Assembly: GCA_002964805.2 (NCBI GenBank)
Contig: PUDQ02000066.1
Coordinates: 1,178,001 to 1,242,000 of the forward strand
DNA: 64,000 nucleotides
Origin: Trametes villosa
Taxonomy: Eukaryota; Basidiomycota; Agaricomycetes; Polyporales; Polyporaceae
Direction of reading: 5' to 3'
Shown: positions 47,371 through 58,624 of the stretch, piece by piece
Numbering within the stretch: the first letter of the stretch is position 1
How the letters are laid out: every line of letters starts with the position of its first letter
Notes under the pieces: model-generated
What the model was told of the DNA's origin: nothing
The model's database searches: none
The model's input: only the letters and a program-made list of their open reading frames with translations
Position numbers and translations under genes: made by a program

Positions 47371-47586
47371 CTAGTCCGTACCGGGCCCGAGGGACCCGTC
47401 GCGGTGGAAATAGAGGAGTGCATCGTGTGGGGAACGACATCCAGAGGCCTGAGTTGGTTGGTAGTTGGCTCCAGGGGGTCGCGGGACGCTGGCTGCCCGT
47501 AGGGGTATGCTGAGTGGGGAGTCATGAGAGGTTTGTCTGCCAGAGGTCGACGAGAGAAGGAGTTTGGGGCGGTGCTTGCTCGACAT
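47371..47586 (-). CDS. Possible short 'SGRQTS' family gene (copy C), 71 aa or longer if spliced
   Basis: The ATG at 47584-47586 is in a good context (gccaccATGt) and opens MSSKHRPKLLLSSTSGRQTS; the frame stops at 47371. A strong minus-strand TATATATA lies about 70 bp upstream (about 47658-47666). The 21 bp core is 47525-47545, identical to copies A and B. The sequence after the core differs from A and B. Function unknown. Confidence 0.3.
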   Translation of the reverse strand: MSSKHRPKLLLSSTSGRQTSHDSPLSIPLRAASVPRPPGANYQPTQASGCRSPHDALLYFHRDGSLGPGTD

Positions 47587-48599
47587 GGTGGCTGTCTCGG
47601 CGGTGAGATGAGATGCGGTGAGTGTTGAGTGATGATGTCCGTCTGGTCATTCGCCCGCTGTATATATACGCGTTCGGACTGGGCGTTTTCCTTCGAGGAC
47701 ACTGCTGCTCACGTCGTGCTGCAGAGACCAGTTGGTCTGCGCGTCGTGTGCCTTCAGGCCCATGCTTTGAGCCAAGCCTGGCAGCTGCGTTGACCCACCA
47801 GGCGACCCGACGGCTAGGCTCCGGGTCAACGCGCGATGCGGATCTATGCGAGTAAGAAATTAGGCCAAACAGGAGCACGCAACACTAATCGCCGAGCTCC
47901 ACTCACCTCGCCACGCTTCATGGCATCCTGTGTACAGCCGCTCGGCGCGCAGTGGCACTGTGATGTTCTGCGAAGCCCACGGGTTTTGACCGCTCATAAG
48001 GGCCGAGGTTTCCAGCTGGAAGAATAGCTAGGGGTCGTGCTCACAACCAGGGACATCGCCAACGTCACCGATACTACAATTGTCGTTAGGTTCAAGTGCG
48101 GCGCGGGTCGATGCGCCTCAGTGCCAGTGCAAATCCGCGAGAGAGGTGCCGACCTGAACAACAGTGCCCGCTTCTAGCATGGCATCTACCGTGATCAGCG
48201 AAAGTACCATGTTTAGAGCACATAAGGCCTAGTGCATGGTGTTGACTATGGTGATGGTGTCGACCGTGGTGCGGAAGAAAGTTCGCGAGCGACCGTTTGG
48301 GGACGAACCACGTACTTATGGTGGCAGTGCCACTGAACGCAATACAAAATCGTGGGAACCACAGGGCGTTTCTTCGGCTTCCTCCGACTAAACGTAGTGG
48401 TCTCTCGCCTTGCGAATATTGAGGGGCCTGTGCTCGTTGCAAGGTCGCGATAGGACCTCACGGATCAGAGACACTTGGGGCGGCCCCGGCGTCCCAAGAG
48501 CGACTGGACGGTCCAGGTTCCTCGAACCGCGCCCACCTGTGCTCTTGGGCAATGGCAGTGGATCTCGAGGAATAGGCGGTACGCAGGGTTCGCAATGCT

Positions 48600-48868
48600 T
48601 GGACAAGTCGTATCATCGCATCCACCTCGAGGATGAGGCGCACGCCTCGAAGGGGGAAGGTGCTGCCAAGCGCCGATGCGGACTTTGGCTGTGCGCACAT
48701 CCATCAGTGTCCTGATCCACGAAGACGCGCTGTGCTTATTTACCACTTGGCCAGCATGGTGGCGTCGGACGTGATGTGCCAACTCTCGAGCAAGTCACCT
48801 TGCTCGGGGCACGGTCCAGAGAAGGCGGACAGTACTCCAGCCAGTAGGATGAGCAGTGAGATACGCAT
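48600..48868 (-). CDS. Candidate small secreted protein, unannotated
   Basis: The ATG at 48866-48868 opens a clean signal peptide, MRISLLILLAGVLSAFSG, followed by PCPEQGDLLESW. Unspliced, the frame ends after 42 codons (AKW stop, near 48740). A 55 nt intron with good signals (gtaaat...ggacactga...cgcacag, about 48686-48740) would instead join a second exon. That exon runs on to a TGA near 48609-48627 and gives about 65 aa with three cysteines. Boundaries are approximate. A TATA-like TATTTAA lies at 49196-49202 on the minus strand; that is far upstream and would need 5' UTR introns. Confidence 0.3.
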
Positions 48869-49475
48869 ACACACGAGAGATAGTCGCGAAGGGCGACGCA
48901 CTCACCGAGGTTCGAACTGCGGTGAGGACGCCAAATTAGCTCACCAATTGTAATGTTGGATGCGGTGCGACACACGTCAGAGATGTCGATGCACGATGTG
49001 CTGTTACATGCCGTCCACATCCCCCGATGGCCGTCTGCCACCCCGTAACCATCACCCACTCCCGCCGGCTCGGCACGCCACCACGGCTAGCGCACCTGCC
49101 ACCAGCGACGAAAACAGCACTCACCCACTGCACGGAACAGAGCCCGCCATGCGGCGACTGTGAGAGCTGAAAGCTGAGCGAGCCCAAAACCCAGATTAAA
49201 TACCCCGGCGGCAGCCGAGCGCTATAATACAACCCTGGCGCCAACAAACATATCTCATTGGACCCGATCCAACTACACAATGTACAGCGAGCGCGCCGTC
49301 GTCGTCGTGCGCGATGGCGTGAGTCCGCGGCCGAAACGGGGGGCGAGAGAACACGGGCGGGAACACGAGCGGGAGAACAGACTGGATAATCGATAGCGAG
49401 AGGAAACTTAGGCGGCTTGCCTGTGAAGGGAAGGGATGCGTCAGCACGGAATGGAGCGGGGCGGTGTGAGAGGAC
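48869..49475. other. Upstream region of the candidate small secreted protein
   Basis: Minus strand: TATTTAA at 49196-49202, then a gtgagtgctg donor near 49120-49135, and an exon-donor stretch at 48894-48940 that shares 'ggtgagtgcgtcgc' with the locus at 23.1 kb. No confident coding gene. Confidence 0.35.
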
Positions 49476-50741
49476 CTACGCCATTCCACCATAACCCATA
49501 GCCGCCCCTGACTCTGCCAGCTTGCGCTGTCTGAAAGCCTGTGATACGAAGGCGCTTAGTGAGGCCGCACATAGAGTGAAGGAGAACGGAGCATACCTTG
49601 CGGTACTTGGTACGCTCGTACGTGACGAGACCAACAACGATAAGAGCAATAACCGAAATACCCGCGAACACGCCCAGACCAATCGGCAGCACCGACAGCT
49701 TAGTGCCCGGGAGCTGGAACGATGCGGCGGGGCTCGACGATGCGGTGTCAGCGGCCGACGACACCGTGCTCGGGGTGTTCGCGGCATCACCGACGGCGGT
49801 GCCCGTGGGCGCGGGGGTCGCGCTCGCACTGGCTCCGCTGGCCCCGGTACCCGTCGCGACGGCCGACTTGTCTATCGAGGAGAAACCCTGCACATCACGC
49901 AGCTTAGTATAGGTCCCGGGAACACACGAAGCTGATGTGAACGCACCCCTGCAGAGACGGCACCTCCGCCAGCGGCCGCGGTGCTTGTGGCCTGAGCAGC
50001 GCTGCCGGAGGCAGTAGCCGTAGCGGAGCCAGTCGCGCCGGTGGAGAGGGCCGAGCCCGGGACCTCGGACGTTCCCTGGGAATGACGTGCGATGAGACGG
50101 AGGAGTACACGCGTGCGAGGAATCGCATACCTTCACACCAATCGCCCCGGTGGTCGTCGCAGCAGCAGAGGAGGCACCGTCGGTAGCGGTTGCTACGCAG
50201 AGCATGAGGGATGAGCTTATCGCGGAAAAGGCGCTAGGACATACCTGACGCAGAGGAGGCATCCGTCTGAGTAGCTGAGGCGGCAGCGCTGGAGGCACTG
50301 TCCGTCGCAGACGCCGCGTTGCTCGAGCTTGAGTTCGAGCCCGAGTCGGAGTTCGAGTTGGAGCCAGAGCCGGACGCGTTGTTACCGCTGCTCGTCATCG
50401 ACAGGTTGCAGGACTTGGTCTCGCGCACAAGGGGCTCCCCCTTGTCTCCCGTGATCGGCTCCAGCTTGATTGTGCAGGTCTGGATCATGGGGCCCACCGC
50501 GCTACGGACGCAGCGCCGTCAGCAAATTAGCCACGCAGGAAGGGCGTAGGGTGGCTGCGTACGTGTTGATCGTGTTCGTAGTCTGGATGGTGGTCGGCTG
50601 GGAGAGGTTCTCCTCATCGCGGGCGAGGCGCACGGAGGTGTTTACGGTGCGCTTTTCGGTCGCGAGTGGTGCGGCATGGACGACACCGAGGAAGAGGAGA
50701 AGGAGAGCGACGGTGGCAGACTTGGAGTAACGGCCGAGCAT
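49476..50741 (-). CDS. Ser/Ala/Thr-rich single-pass surface protein (mucin- or sensor-like)
   Basis: Six exons 5' to 3': 50563-50741, 50245-50501, 50131-50192, 49947-50075, 49597-49887 and 49476-49538; 981 nt, 326 aa. A signal peptide (MLGRYSKSATVALLLLFLGV) and a short folded N-terminal part with two or three Cys ('MIQTCTIKLEPITGDKGEPL', 'ETKSCNLSM') come first. About 170 residues of Ser/Ala/Thr/Gly-rich sequence follow, suited to dense O-mannosylation. Then come one transmembrane helix ('IGLGVFAGISVIALIVVGLV') and a short cytosolic tail (YERTKYRKAFRQRKLAESGA...). This layout is like the fungal WSC/Mid2 cell-wall sensors, but I see no WSC cysteine pattern, so the role is only a structural guess. 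Confidence 0.82.
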
Positions 50742-51419
50742 GTTGGAAAGCGAGCGTAGCTAGCGCACTGGGCTGAGAGCTGCAGAGATGGATGTACAGA
50801 GGCGAATCTTGCGGAAGCCGGCTCCCTGAGGTCGACGACACGTACAACGTAGACGAAGGTGGAAGAAAAGGAATGGAATAGCCCCCAGGGCAGACAAGCA
50901 GCGACGACCCGACGAGGAGGATGGGGGAAAAGGTGAAAGGCAGAAACCCACGACCCGCGCTTTGCCCTAAGTGCGCTTTCCTACAATGGCCTGGACGCGC
51001 CTCCGCAGCCACATCATTTCCCCCCTTTTGTTCGCCCTCCGAAAGCCTGCATCTTATCGGAGGGCAATGCGCACTAGCCCTCCTTTGCAACTCCGAAAGG
51101 CAAAGCGACACCAGGCAACGATCAGCAGTCTTGGTTTGCTGTGGCAACGCGCTTTCCAGACGCACCGCTCCCCGCGACTCCGATCATCGACCTCAGATTC
51201 CGCGGTCCCGGTCGAGTCCCAGGCCCACGCACTTGGTAACCACCCAACAGCCCCCTCCGCCCCCGCTTTGCTGCGCACACACCCACATCCCGCACGCCAT
51301 ATGTCGGTACAAGCCCCGCCGCCATATATTCATTCCAAAGCGCGCCCCACGCGCAGCAGCGACGATCTGGGACAAACCCGCCCGCTTTGGCCCCCGCCCG
51401 GGCGAGAGCCGCACGCGCC
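50742..51419. other. Intergenic, promoter of the surface protein gene and 3' flank of the P5B ATPase
   Basis: Two minus-strand genes in tandem. The spacer holds open frames on both strands (50971-51849 plus, 51193-51993 minus) that overlap the ATPase 3' end; they are GC-driven shadows. Confidence 0.5.
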
Positions 51420-54400
51420 TCAGCGCATCCCACCCTCGACCGCCTTGTACAGCTTCCCGTCCCGCACGCGGTGGTGCCGACGCAGCTCCAGCACCCACCC
51501 GATAACGACCGCGACAGCCTGGGTGCCCCACTGCTCGAACGCCAGCGACGCCAGCACGTTGATCACGACTGCCAGGAGCAGCGTCGCGCGCGCCAGGGCG
51601 GGCAGCGCCATCAGCTCCAGCACGCTGGCGATTGCCCCTGGCGGCGCGAGCAGCACGACAAGGTTGAACACTGACAGACACGCCATCGACGCCATGAACC
51701 AGCCTGGCAGACGTCCCGTCAGCGCTCGCACGCAACACCCCGTGAGAAGGAGCGCCCGCACCATTCGTCCACATCTGCTTCCTGAACGGGGGCCCGATGC
51801 TGAATACCGCCGCGACGAGGATGTACTGGAAACAGGATACCAAGAATAGCGTCGAGTTTTCGTAGTTCAGCGACTCCAGCTTGTCGTCGTTCGCACCCGG
51901 GTCTTTCTCTTCCGGGGGCGTGTACCTGCACATTCGCACCGATGTCAGACGCCACTCAGCCTGCCAGCACCTGGAGCATGTCTGACTCACCACTCCTGCG
52001 ACCGGACCCAGAAGAAGGCCCAGAACTGGACGGCGGACGTGATGACAATCTGTCCGACGAGACTCGCGAGCACCTTCTTCGACACCAGGCTGGCCGTCGG
52101 CCGTTTGGGGTGTATACGCGGGAACGGGAGCGTCCGCCCCACTGTACGCACACGGACAGCCAACCCATCATTCAGCGTCAATACGCAGCGAGAAACGCGT
52201 CGGGCTTACTGGTGACCGCGATAGGAATGATGATGAACAGATCAATGTACAGGAACTGTGATTTGCGTCGATGGATGAGCAAGCCCTCAAATACACCCTG
52301 ATCGCCACGATGCTCACCTGGAAGTCGCCCAGTGATGACGCAAAGGAATACAACAGCGTAATGGTCGTGAACTGGATGAGCGAATACAGCGCCCTGATCC
52401 GCCGCACAGACATCAGTCAATAGCCGTGCTCGCAGTCCGCGTTGGGGACGCCACTCACATATACTTGAAACAGCTGAAGCTTGTCACCAAGGCTGCGCGG
52501 CCTTCCTTGATGACTTCGAGCACGCAGCTGATGTCGGGCGTGCGGCTGGTGAACGGCGCGGCGACCGACGCCTCCGCCTCCGAGAGCGAAAGGCCGACGT
52601 CGGCCGCCTTGAGCGCCGCGCAGTCGTTCGCACCGTCGCCGCACATCAGCACGGTGTAGCCGAGCCCTTGCAGGCGCTCGACGACTTCGTTCTTTTCGTC
52701 CGGAGACATACGGGCGTAGATCTGTGTCTTCACGAGCATCTAGGAAGTTTGTCATGAACGTTAGTCGAGTTGGCGGGTTGACGGCGAATACACGCGTACC
52801 CGCTGCATTGTCTCCAGAGGTGCGTGATTCATGATCCAGCGGAAGACATCGCCGGTAACGGCGAGTGTGTAGTCGTGGGCCTCGAGTTCCTCTACCTCGA
52901 CTAAGCGCTGTGCAGGAGGAGCAAGCGGCTTCAAACTGTAGTCGTCCAGTTTCCACGCAGGTTCCTCCATGCTCGCCCACTCAAGCTTAGACAGCGGGGA
53001 AGACGCATTACCTGTACATGATCCAGGGTCAAACGTCTTCAACGAACGAGAGAGAGGATGCAGCTTACCACGAATGAATATTGGCGCGAAGACATGCGCG
53101 GCGGGGTTGATTAGCCCACACTCACGCGCAACGCTGACCGCCGTAAGCGGGTTGTCGCCCGTGATCATGCGGCACGCGAAGTGCGCGGCGCGGAGGGTCT
53201 GGATCGCAGGCGTCGTGCCGGGCTTCAACTTGTTCTCGAAGATGATGAGCCCGAGAAACTGCAAGTTCGACTCTGCTTGCTCTCTACAACGCAGCTCAAA
53301 TCAGCCCATGCGGTAACTTGTGATCAAACAGAGGGACAGACCGCTTCAGCTTTTGCGCCTTGAGCCAAGACAAGCCCTCGATGCTCTTGCCCGCCATAGC
53401 GATGACGCGGTACCCGCGCTTCGTGTAGTACGACAGCAGGTCGTCGTAATCCGACGGGACTGGCGCGCGTGTGAGCCCGCGCGAACGGGACGGCGCGGGA
53501 GAAGGACTCACATGTGCTCTTGTCGCAGATCTCCGCCATGACCTCGGGCGCGCCCTTGACGTAGATCTCCATGCTGGTGCTCTTGAGCCGCTTGACGATG
53601 ACGCTCATCCGGCGCAGCGCGGACACGAACTCGAACGTGCGGATGACGCCCAGTTCGAGGAAGTGTGCGTGCTGTGAGAGGGTCAAGCATGTTGGCTATG
53701 TATAACATTGACATGAGCTAGGGTTAAGCTCACCTTTCCTGCGCCCTTGAGGGCATCCTCAATCCTGAACTGCGCGCTACCCGGCGGTCGCACGACCGTC
53801 TGGACAAGCGCAGCAGGCCGATCACCAACCGCCTTGTTCTTCACGACACCCGCCCCAGCAACAGTGCCCTCCTCGAGCGTCCACTTCGTGAACTCGAACA
53901 TCTTCACGTCGAGCGGGTCGCCAATGACCTCCCCGGCGACCATCTTGAGCGAGTGGCACGTCGCGAGCGCGTACAGGAACGTCGCGCGCTCGCCGCGCGC
54001 GGGCGCGGGGAGGTCGTGGATGTCCTCGAGGAGCTCGCCGAAGCGCGCGGCGGCGCGCTCGGGCGCGCGCACGCCGAGGACGTCGAGCCCGTCCTCGGTG
54101 AGCGTGCCGGTCTTGTCGAAGCAGCAGACGTTGATCTGGCCCGCGACGTTCACGCGGCTCGGAGAGATGCAGAAGATGCCGAGCTTGCGCAGCCGCGCGA
54201 TCGCGAAGCTCGTCCCGATGGAGAGCGTCGCGGGGAGCGCGGGCGGGACGACGACGGTGATGAGGTCGAGGGCGCGGAGAAGGATGGTGTGCCAGCGGAC
54301 CTGGTGCATTGTGAGTGGGGCCTTTCGACTGTTGGGAATTGTGGACTTACCCCAAGGCGGACGAACTGTACAGCACTCGCACAGAAGCCGAGTCCAGCAA

Positions 54401-56755
54401 CGCCTGCGAGGACACCGATGAACCGCATAGAGTCCCTGTAGAACTTGAATCCCGTCGGCTTCGGGAAGAGCATCGAGCGCACGAGCGCGCCCTTAGTCGT
54501 GTAGAAGCCTATATGCGTCATAGTAAGGCTCTATTCTCAAGCTAAGCAGGATCCACACTTACCGGTGCGCACAACTAAACCCAGCGCAGGCGTCCCCTGC
54601 CCTCCGTCCAGACCGCTTGCGCCCCGAATGCGCACCACGCGCGTACCCGCATACAAGAAGCTCTTTGCCATCTCGCCCACCACGTCCGTGCTGCTCTTCC
54701 ACTTCGCGAGGTCTTCGCTTTTGATGGGCGCCTTGCTGACCGGTACGCTCTCGCCAGTGAGCATGCTCTCGTTGACGATCGCATCGCCGGAAAGCAGGAA
54801 CATGTCTGCGGGGACTGTGGCGAGCGGTGGGTCGATCAGGTCGACGACGTCTCCTGTGACCAGGTCGGACGAGTCGCATTCTGACCCTACGTATGTGTTA
54901 GCCTTGTATGAAGCGTGAAGATACGATTGCGTACATGAGCCGTCGCGGTATACTCGCACTGTGCATACGAACTTCGACATCTCCCGCATACGTGCGATTG
55001 TCTACACCGGTGTGGTTATGCTCGGCTTATGGATATGAAGGCTGAAGTGCGTACCTGCTTCGTCTCCACCAAGGTGGTGATGATACTTATGGCTGAGATG
55101 AGAGCAATACAGAACGCGTAGTAGTAGTAGTCATCAAGCGACCACAGGATAATGCTGGCAATCTGAAAGACGTAGAACGGATGGATGACCTATACATCCC
55201 TAGGTTAGAGACATTTGGATGGGGGCCGAGGAGAGGCGCACACCTCATCGATCAGCAGGGACATGGTGGATTTGCCCTCTATGTCTATCAAGTTGGGACC
55301 GGTCAATGTCATCCTCTGTGCCTTGATATCCTTCCGGAGCCCGTTTTGCACGCTACCAACGCCTGTCCATGAGGTGTCCCTCCAGTCCCTACGTAATGAT
55401 CATAGACTAAGAGGTTATAAACGCGACATACTGGAAGATTACTGACCTGATCATGGTGAATAGGCCTGTGCGCGGATCTAGGGCGAAGCGGTTATAACGA
55501 TAGTCTACATAAGTCAACTTCCCAATGTCTCCGCTGACTAGGCCTGCCCTTGCCGAGGGTAGCAGCTGGGAAGGATCTGGTGGGGCGGACACGACTGTCG
55601 AGATAGGGTATGGATACGAGATATGGCCTAATGGGAATAGAGCGATGTCTCTGTACGCAGTCTTCTCATTGTTAGGCAACCGATAGTGCACGGGCAGGTC
55701 GAGCAATTGCGCACCTCGACGACGACGAAGCCATGGTGCATGTCCACAAACGCGCGCTCGCGAGTCACCCAGCGCAGCCAGAGTCGGGGGAACCAGCGTC
55801 CAAGGAGACCCAAAGTACCGCAAGATAGCACACAGCATGTCCACCAGAGCCACTGTCGCCAGGGAATCGGTTCATAGCCGATCATCCGAATGTGCGCGTC
55901 CTCATCCGCAATGTACAAGGTTTGCCGACTCGGAGGACCTGGCGGGGGAGGCGACAAGACGTCAAGCTCGCCCATGTCAATGCGTGCCTCGGAGCCGAAT
56001 ATGGGGTCGCCAGCTAGTAGAGGCAGCGCTCGACTGGGAGACGGTGGCAGAGAGCCGTAGTCCATCTCGCTGCCCGAGTGCGCGAGGCTCGCAATGTCGG
56101 CCTCTGACCCAGAGTCTTCTTCGTTGGACGTGTATCCCCACCGTTCGTCGCCCGAGTCCTCTGTCTCGATGGCATAGTCCGAGCCCGCATCCGACCGTCT
56201 GCTGCTATGCCTTCGCAGCAGGCGGGACCGGGACGCTCGACTGGACATTGAAGGACGTCGACTGCGCGGCGGCGAGTCCGTGACGGCCGCGCTCCTGCCA
56301 AACATACTCACAATGTTGTCGAACATGTTCCCTCTGGTCGTGTGTGGCGATTGGGAGTCCTTGCGCGCGCGTGCGGGCCTTCCCCGGTCTTCATCTTCGT
56401 CCCCAGAAACGTCGGAGCGTTCGTCCCCTGTACCGTCGGCGTCCGCAGTGCTATCCCGACTCATGCGCCGGCTGCGCGACCGCCCGTGGCGGCTCATGCT
56501 GTCTTCGCTCTGCCTGCGGCTGCGAGATGCCCTCGAGTAGCCGCTGCTTCGCCGACCGTGGTCGTGGAGCGACATGCGCGAGACGCTGCTGGGGTTGACG
56601 GCGTGGCCGGGCCCGTCGAACATGGTGTCCCCATCCTGGCCGTAGCGCGAGTCCCGGCGAGCTCTGTTCGCGGTCGAGATAGCTTGTTGGATGTCGATGG
56701 CGGACGCGCCCTCGGTGTAGTCGTGGACGCCAGATGAGGAAGAGGAGGCCGCCAT
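51420..56755 (-). CDS. YPK9: P5B-type cation/polyamine ATPase (YPK9/ATP13A2 type), 18 exons
   Basis: Exons 5' to 3': about 55715-56755, 55447-55650, 55244-55388, 55055-55189, 54935-55001, 54563-54886, 54351-54508, 53734-54300, 53512-53671, 53342-53459, 53069-53283, 52800-53011, 52459-52739, 52318-52393, 52210-52255, 51991-52141, 51762-51925 and 51420-51703; about 1450 aa. The first ~290 residues are a Ser/Arg-rich cytosolic extension, followed by the P5B N-terminal membrane-associated segment. Actuator motif '[14 protein letters not shown]', membrane signature '[11 protein letters not shown]' (PPALP marks P5B), phosphorylation site '[19 protein letters not shown]', nucleotide-binding loop '[19 protein letters not shown]' and hinge '[20 protein letters not shown]' are all intact. 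Six C-terminal helices follow. In fungi this pump sits in the vacuolar membrane and moves polyamines/cations. The junction of exons 1 and 2 is uncertain: the obvious donor after 'GFVVVE' leaves the frame 2 nt out. Confidence 0.95.
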
Positions 56756-57344
56756 ATTGAGAGTAGTACGCTCAGCAACGTTGGAGCATGGTAGGGCGAC
56801 GAGGCGCAGGAGAAGGGGTGGTGTAAGACGGGTGGACGAGGATGAGGTCCAGGTTATGGCGCGAACCTTGGACTCGAGCCGAAAATCCCGGACCCGACTG
56901 GGCGTCTAGATGTTGTGGCTTTCTCCTCATCCTGACATCCATCCGGACTGGTCGATCAGTTCGAGTATAGGCAACTCATTCCCTACGCGGCGTGTGCATG
57001 TGCAGATACGTACACGATTTACGGGTTTCTTCAGTGAAAACGTGCACACTGTGAGATATGAATCTGCTGTTAACCTGACACCGGGACCTACACGAGCCTC
57101 TGGGCCCTCGTCCGATATTCTCGGGACGCGTACACGCAAGCGCCTCAGCTTGAGCTGGTTGTCTGCCAGTGCACCACCACCAGTACAATTAACAGCCCCG
57201 AGCGCACCTCTTGGATGCCAGACAGCGTATTCGAGGTATATTCCTACTTTTACCCGGGGTACAAAGTAGGACTCATATATGCCAACTACAGCAATATCTA
57301 TATCACCACTGGCCGAGTAACGACGGGTGTTCGTCAGCGCTGTC
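56756..57344. other. Divergent intergenic region
   Basis: Between the P5B ATPase start (-) and the next plus-strand gene. Many 'tatata' stretches around 57230-57310 may serve as the core promoter of the plus-strand gene. No gene seen. Confidence 0.5.
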
Positions 57345-58624
57345 ATGCAGTTCCGGGTTCCCTCAGTGACCATCTACACGCGTCCACGAACTCTCTCTAC
57401 CGTGGTGTATGATCTGCGGAGGAGATCTCACAGCTCTTTGGCGCAGGGGGCTGTCAATATCAAGCACCGAACCACTACGACGCTTTCAGGCCACCGCGCA
57501 CCACGGAAGGACTACATCGAGGTCGATGGTGTCGCCCGGAATGCGTCTACCTCCGCCGTACCGCCGCAGGTGCTCGCAAAAAGCAAACGGAACAACAAGA
57601 AGGCTCAAACGGTCACCACCTTCGATCACACCCGCCTAACACCCAACGACTTCGTCAACCTCGGCAGAACAGGCGGTGACACAGTGCGAGTCCGTGCAAA
57701 CCTCCCCAGTGGAGTCCATCTCCTAGATCAGCGGGCTAGCTTGTCTGGTCTCCATAGCGTGTTTGCCTCGTGCTATCCCGACCGCCGATTTCCTAGAGAT
57801 GCCCGCGGATTCTTCTACTACCACCTCGCCCCCAACGCCCCGCCCCTCTCCGGGCAGCTCCGCTTCCGCATCACCGGTACCAACGACCCCGCGCTGTTCG
57901 CGTCTGGCCACGACCTCCTCCGCCCGAACGGCCTCCCATGGAACATCCCGCTCGTCTGGATCGCGCTCTCAAAGACCTACACGCTGCTGCGGCAGCACCT
58001 CCTCGACGACGGGCTCGTGTCCGAAGACCTCATGCGCCTTGCGTCCGGCCTGCCGGAGCCGGCTCAGGCCCTCAGCGTTTCCTCGACGCGCGTCGTGCAC
58101 GCGTTTGGGCAGCCGTTCCTGCTCAAGTTCGGCGCGTACGAACAGGCGTTCTACTTCATAGGGGCGGACACCGTGCAGCGGGCAACGCTGTACCTGACCA
58201 CCTTGCACATGGAAATCGGCCCCAACAAGTTGCGCGAGCCCTTCCTGACGGGCAAGTTCAAAGCCCTTTGCTGTATGTCTACCATTCCGCTGACCGTGCC
58301 CGTCCAGGCTCTGCGCTCTGCTGCCTGGAAAAGTCGACGCTCCGGGAGCACAGAGGGCAGCGTGCGGTTGTGTGCCGTATCCTCAAACTCGTAGAGCCCG
58401 TGAAGGCTACGGGTATCGCTCCGCCCGTGGACCGCGCTCTCCCGCGCGAAGGAGAGCTGATGCGCAAGTACATGTTTCAAGACCCCGAACACGTGGGGAT
58501 GAAGATTAACTTCGACAAGCTCTTTGTACGGAAAACGGGGCTCAACTGCACCCACAGATTCGGACAGGGACTCGCACTCCTGTACGATAACGAGACGCGC
58601 GCCGAAGGGCCCGTTGGGTGGTGA
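57345..58624 (+). CDS. Hypothetical protein with a mitochondrial-type N-terminus
   Basis: Two exons, 57345-58272 and 58308-58624; 414 aa. The ATG at 57345 starts MQFRVPSVTIYTRPRTLSTV, an acid-free, Arg/Ser/Thr-rich presequence of about 50 residues, suggesting mitochondrial import. The body is well structured ('FFYYHLAPNAPPLSGQLRFR', 'RPNGLPWNIPLVWIALSKTY', 'GAYEQAFYFIGADTVQRATL') and ends 'LNCTHRFGQGLALLYDNETR'. I do not recognise the family. The intron that restores the frame is only 35 nt (gtatgt...cgtccag); introns elsewhere in the window are about 49 nt or longer, so a sequencing frameshift or an unusual intron must be considered. Confidence 0.7.

Noticed and set aside
48890..48930. tRNA-like B-box 'gttcgaacc' on the minus strand
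   Set aside because: The flanking bases cannot form a T-arm stem and no A box or acceptor stem is seen.
53953..54441. Plus-strand Arg/Glu/Ala-rich frame across the P5B ATPase
   Set aside because: Antisense to the DKTGT exon.
57130..57200. Sequence 'ctggcagacaacc' resembling the SGRQTS core
   Set aside because: Only part of the core matches, and there is no matching TATA/ATG arrangement.
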